This document shows positions 17,708 through 27,483 of a DNA stretch of 64,000 nt, one piece after another. The notes below the pieces were generated by a model that was given only the letters and a program-made list of their open reading frames with translations, made no database searches and was not told the origin of the DNA. Source of the DNA: Cafeteria roenbergensis (taxonomy: Eukaryota > Sar > Bigyra > Bicosoecida > Cafeteriaceae); the NCBI GenBank assembly GCA_008330645.1, contig VLTN01000028.1, forward strand, positions 310,001 through 374,000. The letters run 5' to 3'. The position numbers and the translations under genes were made by a program. Each line of letters starts with the position of its first letter. The stretch's first letter is position 1.

Positions 17708-20700
17708 TCACATACGAAGCGACGGCGCGGTCAGGAGCTCCAGGGTCACTGCATGCGCACGTGCCAGCGCTGCCCCAGAGAGGCGGCCCAGGTCACCGGA
17801 CGGCTGGTGCGAGGCAGAAAAATCTCCGGATCTTGCGTCACCAGATGCTGGAGACGCCGCCGTCGACGGAATGAAGGACGGAGATGCTTGGCGGAACAAG
17901 CATTGCGCAAGGGCGTGCGCGAGCTCATTCGGATCAGCAGCAACGCCGCCCTCGGCTCCTGGTGGCTTGATCGACTCGCGCGCAACGGACATGACGTATA
18001 CCAGAACGTTGTAGTGAAGCGCCGGCAGCAGCGCCAGCATGGCAGCCGTCCAGCGGCGAACCGACACCGACGACGCTGGAACCAGGTCCCGGCCTGGGAA
18101 GAGCGACTCCGGGATCACCGGTTCCCTGAGAGATCCCAGCAGGCGCAGCAGCATCGCTCCAGCAGCGACGGGGGAGGCTGCATCGTCGGGGATGCGCCTG
18201 GCAGAGTCCACGCACTCGCGGCATATCTCCAGCTCGGCCTCGTCAGCTGACACCGTGAACACGCCCGGAGTGTGAACCCCGTGTCCGCCGTCCGGCCGGA
18301 TAATGCGATCCACGAGGATCCACACCTCCTTCGGCACAGGCAGAGCCGGCGGAAGCTCCTGCACGCCGGCAGGGCGAGCGCCGCCGGCGCCCGGGCTGGG
18401 GGGCCCCGCTCGCTCCAATGGCTCTGGGCGCGAGGCAGGGGGCCCTGTCGGGGGCCCCGAGGCCCCTCGCCCGGCGCTTGCGCCTGACGGCCCACCGCCT
18501 GGCAAGTCGGAGTGGCGATCCGCCGGCGGCACCGCCCCGCCGTCCGCCGAGGTGGCGGGCGCTGAGGTGGCCACGCCGCTTCCCGGGGAGGCCCTCCCGG
18601 CCGCCCCCGTGGCCCGATCGACGTCGGCGGCTGCGCGCTTCGCGGCCCAGTGCTCTGGGGGCAGCGGCCCGTCCGGCGTCTGCACCAGGTGGGTGACTGG
18701 GCAGTGCGTTCGGGCGAGCTGGAGGAGGGAGAGGCCGGCGGCCGTTGGGGCGAGCGTGCCGCCAACGGACAGGTAGTGGTCTGATCCCGCCTCCACCCGA
18801 ATCACCAGCGTGTCGTCGAGCGAGCTACGCCCCACAGCGGCGTCTCTCGCCTCAGCAACTCCCGCAACCACGTTCAGGACCACCACTGCGTCAGAGCCGG
18901 GCGGAAGGTACCCTGCCGCAGGCGAAACCGCCAGCCACCCCGGGGTCGGAGCGGTCTGGCCGGGCTTGGGAACGAAGCGCCAGGGCGCTGCGCTCTTGCC
19001 CACGTTCGAGAGCGTCACCTGGCGCACGGAGGGTCGGCCGAACGTGACGGTGCCGACGTCCACCGACGTCCGCGACAGCTTCAGCCGCGGGACGTGCTCG
19101 TTCTCGATGCGGTCGGCCATTGAGACCACCTCGGCCCGAACGGCGTCTCGTTTGGCCGAGACCACGGCGCGAGCATCCAGCTCCAGCAAGGCGTGCACAG
19201 GCTTGTGGTCCGATGTGCGCTCGGCAGAGCTGTTGTAAAGCAGCGGCCGGACGGCGTCCGCCGGCAGCGCACGCGAGCAGCGCCACAGCACCCTGTCGCA
19301 CCAGGCTGGCGCCCGCTGCTTGCCGTCGCGCCGCCGCTCGTACGAGTCACTCCCCGGCACCACCTTGAACGTGGGGGGAAACACCAGGGGCGCCTCGCTG
19401 AAGCCATGGAAGGCGTTGCAGAGCTCTCTCTCGCGGGTCAGCTGGTCGTACGGCAACAGCTCGGAAACGGCCCCCGCGGCTGCAAGCCGGTGGGCTTCGT
19501 CGATCGTCAGAGACTCATCAAGACGGTAGTTCAAGTCGCCGAGGAACACGATGATGTCGTGATGGTCGACGCCAAGCTTGGACATTTCCCGGAAGTTTCT
19601 TCCCGATTCTGCCTCGGCTCCTGCCGGGCGCAGCAGCGCTGCCACTGCCCCGGCTGGGCGACCAGCGGCTGCTGCAGACACGGCCAGGTCGACGTCGGCT
19701 GCCTCCACCGAGGCGGGGAACGAGAGCCGGGACATAATTGCGCCGAAATCGGCGTTTCTTGCCGCTACGGCACCGCGGTGCGCCGCCAGGTGCGCGCAGA
19801 GAAAGCACAGCGTGGTGTCGTGCACGCGAAACCGCACCGCAACGGCTCCCTTGTTGCCCATGATGCCAAGCACCCCGGTGGCCACCTGGGCCGCCTGCAC
19901 GGCACCGATGTGCGGCAGGAGGGCAGTCTTTGCAATCACAAGGATGTGGAGCCCTACCATGGTTTCGGATCCGACGGTTGTGAAGACGGGGCCCCGAGAG
20001 CCCCCCCCCGGCTTTGCTGCACCTGTTGCGGCCGCGGCTCTGCCGGCACCCGCTCCGGCCGCCGAGGCGCCGTCGCGGCCGCCCTTCGGCAGGGCAGCTG
20101 CCGCGGACTCAAGCGTGGCCAGCACCAGTGACTCCCACTCCGCGGACCGTCGAGCCGACAGGTCCGACAAGGCACCGAGAGCCACGTTGGTGGCGGTCAG
20201 GTCCACCAGCTCCTGCAGCCTGCGGTCGGGACGGGAGGGAGGGGGGGGGGCAGTGGTGTCGAGGGTGACGGCTGGGGGGGAGGGCAGTGGGGAGCAGGGG
20301 AGAGGCTTTGTGGCGTTGCGCGCCGCGCATGCGAGTGCGCGGTTTGGGCGCGCAGGCGGGGGACGGGGGAGGGGGGGGGCTGGTGGAACCGGGCGGTGTG
20401 GTGAGTGAGCGGCGTGTCGCGCCTTGGACGAGGAGCGGCGGCCGCGCTGCCCTGCGCGACAGGCGGCGACTCACCCCACCACGTAGAGGTCCGGCAGGGC
20501 GTCGGCCCCGCGCAGTCCAGCCGTCAGCCAGCCATCGATCGACTCCGCGGGAATCTTGCCGTTCACGTTCCAGGTGCAGACGAACGACCGCAGAGGCCGC
20601 ACGCGCGTGTACTCGGCCTCACTGCAGCAGCGCAGCCGCAGCAGCAGCGCACAGAGAGGACCAGGGGGGATTGCGAACGGGGATGGGGGGGCAGGCGCAG

Positions 20701-21123
20701 AGGCGACGGGGCTTGTTTCTGGCATCGGATGCGGCACGCCGCTCGCGCGGGCACGCATGGCCGGACGGCGGAGCTGCTGAGCCCAGGGCGCGGGCCAAAC
20801 CGCGCAGGTCAACACCTGCTCGTCCCTGTGCCTGCGGGCTCACCGCTTCTTGACCTCGTTGGCGATCCAGGAGCTCCGGAGCAGCTCGATATGCGTCGGG
20901 CTGAATGCATTTCCGTCAGCCGACACCGCGTCGGCAACAAGGAGCGCTCTCGACAGCGGGCTGTCCTTCGTAGAGCTGCGATTGCAGGGACCAGCGAGAC
21001 CAAACCATCGCTGACTGCTGGAGGCGCGCCGCGCGCGACTGGCAGCCCGCGATGCGCCGACGGCAAGTGCACGATTCGTTCGCGCCGCAGTCCTCACCCG
21101 AACGCAGACTCGGGCCCTGCCAT
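17708..21123 (-). CDS. OCRL: OCRL/INPP5B-type inositol polyphosphate 5-phosphatase with ASH and RhoGAP domains
   Basis: Model: complement(join(17708..20219,20475..20621,20844..20975,21098..21123)), 938 aa (human OCRL 901). Exon 1 is only 26 nt (MAGPESAFG). The catalytic domain starts RSFVCTWNVNGK and contains GIMGNKGAV, FLGDLNYRL (329-334), PAWCDRVLW (406-411) and SDHKPV (438-443), all hallmarks of Mg-dependent 5-phosphatases acting on PI(4,5)P2 and PI(3,4,5)P3. An ASH domain follows (LSRTSVDVGTVTFG). After an Ala/Pro/Gly linker comes a RhoGAP-like domain, VDRIIRPDGGHGVHTPGVF onward, about residues 745-900. The arginine-finger position reads GVFTVSAD, so the GAP is probably catalytically dead, as in animal OCRL. 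These proteins act on endosomes, TGN and at the cilium base. An N-terminal PH domain is absent. Confidence 0.93.
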
Positions 21124-21500
21124 CACGACTGCAGACTGCAGCCGCCGCACAGTACGGCTGTGCCGGCGACTGCCTTCACACGACCGCTCACGGTCTGGGT
21201 GTGGGCGCGCGGCATCCGGCAAGGTTGCGCTGCATGTTTCCATCTGAGCCAATATTTTGAGAGCCAGCGGCGACCGCTCTCCGGTCGCCGTCGACGCTGG
21301 GCCTGGTCGCTGGGACAGCTCGACCCGATCACGCGTGCATGGAAGCTCACACTGCTCGGGCAGCCGCTGGGCCGCTGGCACCCGCAGCGCAAGAGCCCGC
21401 TCTCTGCACGACGCGGAGGGTCCCCGTTTCCGCCCGCAGCAGCAATGCCCCATCAGCGGCCAGTCAGCCTTGCGTGCCCGTCAGGGGCGCGGCGAGCCCG
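21124..21500. other. Intergenic, upstream of OCRL-like gene
   Basis: 377 nt between the OCRL-like start and the LRR stop, both on the minus strand. It should hold the OCRL-like promoter. No motif was recognised. Confidence 0.45.
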
Positions 21501-22251
21501 CTATATGTTCCCAGTGGCCCAGCCCCAGCCGGTGGCATTGCCGCTGCCGGAGCCTTGCGAGCCGGCTGGCGTCCGAACCCCATCACCTGCCAGTCCGCCG
21601 CTGGTCCCTCGCGAGTCACTTTTCCCGTAGCGTCGCACGGTATCCGCACTCCACATGCCTGCCACCGCGCCTCGGCGATCGTCCCGCCACCGCTGCCCGG
21701 CACGGCCAGCGCTGCCGGCAGCCCGCGCGGCGTGGTCGCCTGAGGGCACCGAGCGCTCGACGCTATCGCTACCGGTGCCGGTGCCGGTGCCGGTGCCGCT
21801 AGCGACGGGCTGCCCAGCTCTGCCTGCGGCGCCAGCTCGCTCGGCGCGCAGCGGGCACCCGCTCAGCTCCAGCTCCCGGAGCTGTGGCAGCGTGCCTAGC
21901 GCAGGAGAGACGGCGTCCACGCCGCTGCCTCCAGCCTGCAGGCTGCGCAGAGCCGTGCAGCGGCCTATACAGGCAGGGAGCGCGGAGAGCCGGTCCATTC
22001 CGCGGAGGCAGAGCCGCTCAAGACGGCCAAGAGACCCAACTTCGTCTGGTAGGCTCTGCAGACAGTTCCTGGAAAGGTCCAGGCATACGAGGCGGGTGGC
22101 TCTGCCTATGGAAGGATCGAGGTGCGCGATGGCGTTGTCAGCAAGGTCCAGCGAAGTGAGAGACGCGCTGCTGGCGAGGACGAGCTCCACTGGCAGGGCT
22201 TGCAGGTTGTTGCGCGCCAGTGCAATCGACGCCAGAGGCAGGAGCGGCAGC

Positions 22252-22297
<46 letters not shown>

Positions 22298-22988
22298 GCT
22301 CAGCTGGATCCTCCGGCTCCTCCTCGTCTTTCGCCTCCCCGTCGGCTGCCGATAGCGGCGGTGCGGGAGTGAGCGCCCCGTGACGGGCTGCTGCCTGGTT
22401 CCCGGCGTCGGAGCGGCCACTGGCCGTGCCGGCTCGCGCTCCCGCCCCCCGCGCCGCAGCCGCCGAGGGTGGGCGCAGCGCCGCCAGGGCGTCCTGGGGC
22501 GGGGCGGTGGACGGCAGCCTGTCCCGCACAGGCGCTGCTCCCGCTCCCAGCGGCAGAGCCGGTCGTGGCTGGAGCACAGCGCTCAACGCATTGCCCGAGA
22601 GATCAAGCGACTCAAGGCGGGAGCAGCGGAGCAGGGAGGCGTCAAGCGGGAGCGAGAGGCTGCAGTCGCGGATCCGGAGGAGTCGCAGGCCGGGCAGCGC
22701 GTCCCAGCGAACGTCAACCACGGAGCGCAGCTCGGGGCAGCGCTCGATGACCAGCTCCAGCAGGGTGGGCGGCAGCGACCACGCGGGAGTGCGGGCCAGC
22801 ACTGAGAGCCGGGGGAGGTCAGTAGCTAGGATGCACTCGACATCGCGTGGCAAGGGGCGCAGCTCGGCCACATGCGGCAGTCCAACCGCCTTGAGCCGCT
22901 GGGCTGCGGTATCAGCGACCGCGTCCGGCAGGCTAGTGCTGTCGGGCGAGGTCGCCTCTACACTGCAACATTTCCTGCCGGCCGCCAT
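21501..22988 (-). CDS. Leucine-rich repeat protein, single exon
   Basis: 495 aa from the ATG at 22988 (MAAGRKCCSVEA). Several LRRs are visible: PTLLELVIERCPELRSV, GLRLLRIRDCSLS, RLESLDLSGNALS, and after a linker SIALARNNLQALPVEL, SLTSLDLADNAIAHLD, RLVCLDLSRNCLQSLPDEV, RLERLCLRGMDRLSALP and QLRELELSGCPL. The spacing fits about 23-residue repeats of the RI/Ras-group type. The two LRR blocks are split by an acidic, Ala-rich linker holding a run of about 15 alanines encoded by a GCG repeat. The C-terminus is Gly/Ser/Arg-rich, including a GTGTGTG run. There is no signal peptide or kinase domain. LRR proteins are binding scaffolds; no partner can be inferred. Confidence 0.75.
21774..21799. repeat. 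GGTGCC hexanucleotide repeat in coding sequence
   Basis: Four copies near the 3' end of the LRR gene, read as alternating Gly-Thr on the minus strand. Confidence 0.85.
22252..22297. repeat. GCG trinucleotide repeat coding for polyalanine
   Basis: About 15 uninterrupted GCG/GGC units inside the LRR gene, read as Ala on the minus strand. Confidence 0.92.
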
Positions 22989-23381
22989 GAGCCAGTGAGT
23001 CGGCACGGCGGCCGCGGACGCGTGTTTGCTTGGCAGACCGACGTTCGTAAATATATGCAAAACAGCAATATCTCTGTCGAGTGGCTGGGAGCGAGCGCAC
23101 GCATCACCGGGCAGATTAGAGAGGTCGGGACGAGCACGCGCGTGCAGCTGCATCGCCTCGCTGGTCGAACCGGCGCGAGACGCTGCGGTGCTGCAGTGTC
23201 GTCCTCTGGGGCGTAGCGCAAACACTCGGGCGCGCCGGCTGCAACAGCAAGCCAGTTTGGCGCCCTGACGGGCGCCGGCTCCCTCGTGCGCAGGCACGCG
23301 CTCAAAATAGCTATCAGAATCGAAACAAGCATTCAGTAGGAGGGGACGAAGGGGGGCTGGTGGGTCGAGCGGGGCATTGCG
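22989..23381. other. Intergenic, upstream of LRR gene
   Basis: 393 nt between the LRR start and the kinase stop, both minus strand. There is an AT-richer patch near 23045-23090, the lowest GC in the neighbourhood. No gene was recognised. Confidence 0.45.
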
Positions 23382-25671
23382 CTAGAGAAGCGCTCGCAGC
23401 GCCCTGCCGACGAGGTCCTCGCGCGACATGCCGATGCGCTCCGGCGCAATGAACGAGTGCTGCGCCAGGCCCGACAGGCGCAGGCGCACGCGCGCGTCTG
23501 GGGTCATGAGGCTGATGATGGCGTTCACTGCGATGGGCGAGGTCCAGCCGATGCGCCCCACGCGCAGCGCGTCCTCGAGGACGGCCCAGGTGAGGCGCTC
23601 GTCCGCGTGGGCGGCGCTCGCCACGGACGCCAGGCACCCCTTGAGGCCGGGGGGCACGTCGAAGTGGCCGTACCGCGTGCTGATGACGTGGGCGGAGGGC
23701 GGGGGCAACTTGAAGGCAACCGCGTAGAAGGTGGCGCCGAGGCTCCAGGCGTCCTCGCTGTGGGCGCGCCAGCGCTCCCCGCCGCAGGTGCACCGGCCCG
23801 CGGACCCACCGGGAAGGGCGCCGCTGGAGGCGGCGGCCGCGGCCTCGGAAGCGCCGATCCACACCTCAGGCGCGCGATAGCCCGTCTTGCCGCGATAGAA
23901 GAAGCTGGGGGAGCCCTGGGAGGACAGCTCAGCGCACTCTGGGGCGCTGGGTCCGCCGGCCATGCCGCCGCGGCCCATGGCGTGGCTGGACGTGCTCGAG
24001 GCGGCGTGGTGCGCGGCCCTGCCCGCTGCGGGAGCTGCCGCCCCGCTGCTGCCGAACCCGGGGTCAGAGCGAGACGGGTGGTGGCGCGGGCGCGGGGCCG
24101 ATGATGCGTGCGGGGAGGGAGGGGCAGGGGCCATGCCTCCCGCCGGGCACGCAACCCAGAATCCACTGCTGGAGGTGGGCGTGCGCACGGTTCCGCTTCT
24201 GTCCGTCTCGGACGCCAGGTCCCAGTCGCCCGTGCCAGAGGCAGGGGAGGCAACGTCGGTCGACAGCGCGCAAAGGTGGAGAGACCCAGCCGCGGACCCG
24301 GCGGAAGCCACGGACAGCGGCAGCGCAACTCCTGCCGAGCAGGCCGAGCGGTCTGACCCGCTCGTCTTCATCAGAGGCGTGGAGCCCGGGCTGAGCGTGG
24401 CCACCCCAGCGCTCCTCGCGCCCACGCCCTCTGGGTCGCAGCGCGCCGCGTCGCTGCGGCTGCCCCCGCCGTTGGCGCCGCGCTCCATGCGCTCCAGGAG
24501 CCCGGAAACGACCGGGCCCCAGGATTGCGAGCAGTCGGCGGCGTGCGCCGTCCTGCGGCTCTTGGGCGCAAACAGCGTCGGAATCGCCTGCCCGAAGTCC
24601 GTCAGCACGACCCGGTCTGCGCGGGCCATGAAGTGGGGGAGGGCACGGCCTGGGGGAAATCGGGGGGCGGGATTCGGCATTGAAAGATTGCCACCTGACC
24701 GTGCGGGGACGGCCGCTTCGCTGCGCTCGAGCCGGCAGCAGCGAATCTCGCTGGTCTGCCACCTGTCCCAAGCCACAGAGGGCCGAGAGGAGGGCGGGCG
24801 GTCAGCAAAACACAGCGGCGGCGCCAGTCTCCGCGGGCGCCCCGACGGGGCCGGCCTCGGAAACGTCTGGCGCGCGGCGAACTTTTGGAGCGGCGCTTCG
24901 AACAGCAGTCGCGCGAACCGGGGCGGGGAGGCGGGCGGCGCTTGCAGCGCGTCTCGGCTGGACCTCACCGTCAGGGCACACCAAGAACTGCTCCGGGGAC
25001 ACGTCGCCGTGGGCGTAGCCGCGCTCGGCCAGCGCGATGAGGCTGCAGAGGGCCATTGTTGCGAACTGAGACTGCGCCTCCGCCGGCAACGGCTTGTCGC
25101 CGTCGGGCGGGTCCATGAGAGCCGCCACCATGTCCTTCCTGCACAGGGACATGATGACGATGGTCCCGAACTCTCCCGGGAACAGCAGGCGGGGCCCCGC
25201 GTCCGTGGCAACGGTGGCAGGCGACGCCTTGTCGGTGGGACGAGTTTTGATTGCACTGCGGGGAGACGACGCGGCCGCCGCCGCGGGCCCCCCCGCCCCA
25301 CCGCAGCCGCCGCCGGTCCAGTCCGTGGCATCCTCGTCGAGCGCCTCGCTGGCACGGAGGACGGCGACGACCTGGATGAGCCACCTGGACGGGTGGGGCT
25401 CCGACGCGAGGCGGCGGCACACCTCCCGCTCGGCCGAGGGGGCTGCCCGCCACGCCTGGGCGTGGCGGCGGCACAGCTTCACGGCGCACACGCCGCGCAT
25501 CCCGTCTGGAGTCAGCAGCTCGGCCTCGATGATGGCGGCGCTCCGCGTGGGCGTGCGCTCGCGCGTGAATCGAACTTCCGCCCCGCAGGGCACGTCTCGC
25601 GCCACGCCGGCCGGGACGGTGAAGCCATCCCGCCGGAGCGCCACCTCCGGGGAGCGGCGAGTCTCGTCCAT
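23382..25671 (-). CDS. Atypical protein kinase with degenerate catalytic loop and large activation-segment insert
   Basis: Model: complement(join(23382..24616,24969..25671)), 645 aa, one intron in phase 1. The VAIK-like lysine is K65 (GVCAVKLC) and an alphaC acid is present in AEREVCRRL. The catalytic loop is HGDVSPEQF (H221-G-D223): the Asp is kept but the usual Lys and Asn are Ser and Gln. VLTDFGQA (D241) is intact, and GYRAPEVW is the APE motif. Between DFG and APE lies an insert of roughly 190 residues rich in Ser, Gly and Ala, far longer than a normal activation segment. The C-lobe continues EDAWSLGATFYAV. The lysine, two aspartates and APE argue for possible activity; the loop changes argue for a slow kinase or pseudokinase. 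The family was not recognised. Confidence 0.8.
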
Positions 25672-27483
25672 GGCGTGCGGGGCCGGCCAGCGGATGTCCC
25701 GCACCGGGAGGGGGGGGAGTGCTTGCCGAGGCGGCGAGTGCAGGCTGCCAATGAGAGCCGGGATTGTGTCGTGAGGCGCCCATTTCGCCGAGCGATGACG
25801 CGCCGCCTGTTCGCGTGCCCCGCAGGCTGGAAGCAGCGCAGCGCGCAGCAGCGCGGCTGCGCTTCCCGACCGCGGGCATGAGCGGCGGCGCTGTTGACAT
25901 GCGCACGGGCCGCCAAACGCCGCGGGGCCAGGTCGGCAAGGGCTCGGATGCAAAGCGCGGGCGGGGGCCGCGAGTGGCATGTCGAAGGGTCAGACGACCC
26001 CACAAGTTCAAGCGCTCAAATGGCGCGCGCCCGCGCCTCAGCCAGGGCGCGGTTGCCCGCGGTCACGGGCCTCGGGTTGTGAGCACAGGTACGTGGTTCG
26101 CACACGCTGGCCAGGGGCCGTGAGCGCCGGCGCAGCGCCTCTCCGGTTCTGGGACCGCGAGGCAGTCCACAATCGGTCGGGGCTGCTCTCGCCTGCGTGC
26201 GCGCCGAGCCCAGGGGTACCTGCTCGCCTCCCCGCGTGGGCGTCACGGCGTTGCGTGCCCCGCTGCGGTCCCATGAAAGGGGTCACTGGCCGCCCGCTGC
26301 AGCTCCGGCGCGACTCCGGTTCCGCTCCAAAGTTGGCACGCCCCGACTGCGACGCGCCCGGACTCGCAAGCAAGCAGAAACGCGCCCCTGCAGGCGCTGC
26401 AGCCGCCCTTGCTGCCGCAGGCCCTTGCAGGGCGTGGCTACGCACGCTGGCGCAGCGGCTCGACCAGGACCCTATGGCACCGTCCGCCGGCTTTGGACGT
26501 TCACTCGTGCGGCGCGCTGTTTCCCCGCGCCGCAGCCAGACGCAGCGTTCGAGTCTCTTGTGGCTGCAGCAGTCGGGGGCCAAACGAGACTCCCGCGGGG
26601 CCAGCACGTCGTGGCTCCGATGGCGCGGCGCTGGCACCCGTGCGTTTGCGCGCCGTCTTTCCTCGGAGCTGCTGCCGGCGCGTGCGCAACGGGGCGCTGT
26701 GAAATGCAGTGAGCGCTCAGCTCGTTGTGCCGCATTTCGGCGCGGCAGCGGCTCGGCCAGGGGGCGCCCCCCACATCTGCCCCGCCTGTCCTACGCTCTT
26801 GCGCACGGCATGGCCCCACCGCGGCCAAGGCGTGCAGCAGGCCCCGGGGGAGCTGGTCGGCGAGGGCATGGCCAGCTGCTTTGCGACTTCGGCGATTCCA
26901 TGGGCGCCGCCTGATGCCTCTGCTGGCGCCCTGACGAAATGTGACCGCTGCCGCAGCACGCAGGTTGCCGGGCTACTGGGCCATGCGGCTCGCCCGGAGC
27001 TGTGCAGGCGGCAGCGTCGCGCGGGCAGTCGTGACGCTCGGCGAGCTCGGCGCGCGCGGAGAGCTGCGAGCCGGCTCCTCAAGCCCTGCCAACCGCGACT
27101 TTGGTCTCCATGCTCAAGCGACTGCGGACAAGCACCGCCCCCACCTTGCGCGCGCATGTCTCTCAAGCAACGGGAGCACCGCCCGGCGGCCTGCGCTCGC
27201 GGGGCGCAGAGACACAGCATGGCGCCGGGCGCGATCGCAGCGCGCGCCGCCCCTGCCCTGCCCTGCGCGGCCACGGCGGCAGCAGCAGCGCCATCCCGCA
27301 ACAATTGCCCTGGCTACTGCACGCGATCCAGCAACTTGAGACGGGCGAGGGAAAGGCGGCTGGTTTGCGGTGAGATGCGAGTCTGGGCGTTGGCGGCGAA
27401 GTGCTGAGCAATGGGCCATCGCAGCCTGGCAGTTCGGTGTGCGACTCTCAAGCCATCGAAAAGTTGTCACTCGCTGCCTCAAG
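25672..27483. other. Long divergent intergenic region, no gene recognised
   Basis: 1.8 kb between the kinase start (minus) and the PAS/TM protein start (plus). Open frames here are low-complexity Arg/Ala-rich and look like GC-rich noise. No tRNA fold, known protein or repeat was found. It may hold long 5' UTRs, a non-coding RNA, or exons of a gene too diverged to see. Confidence 0.4.

Noticed and set aside
17560-17720. AT-richer patch as a separate gene or RNA
   Set aside because: Short, no open frame with family signal; best read as 3' UTR sequence between convergent genes.
26535-26575. Possible tRNA T-loop (GTTCGAGTC)
   Set aside because: The flanking bases do not form a five-pair T stem and no acceptor or anticodon stem could be built.
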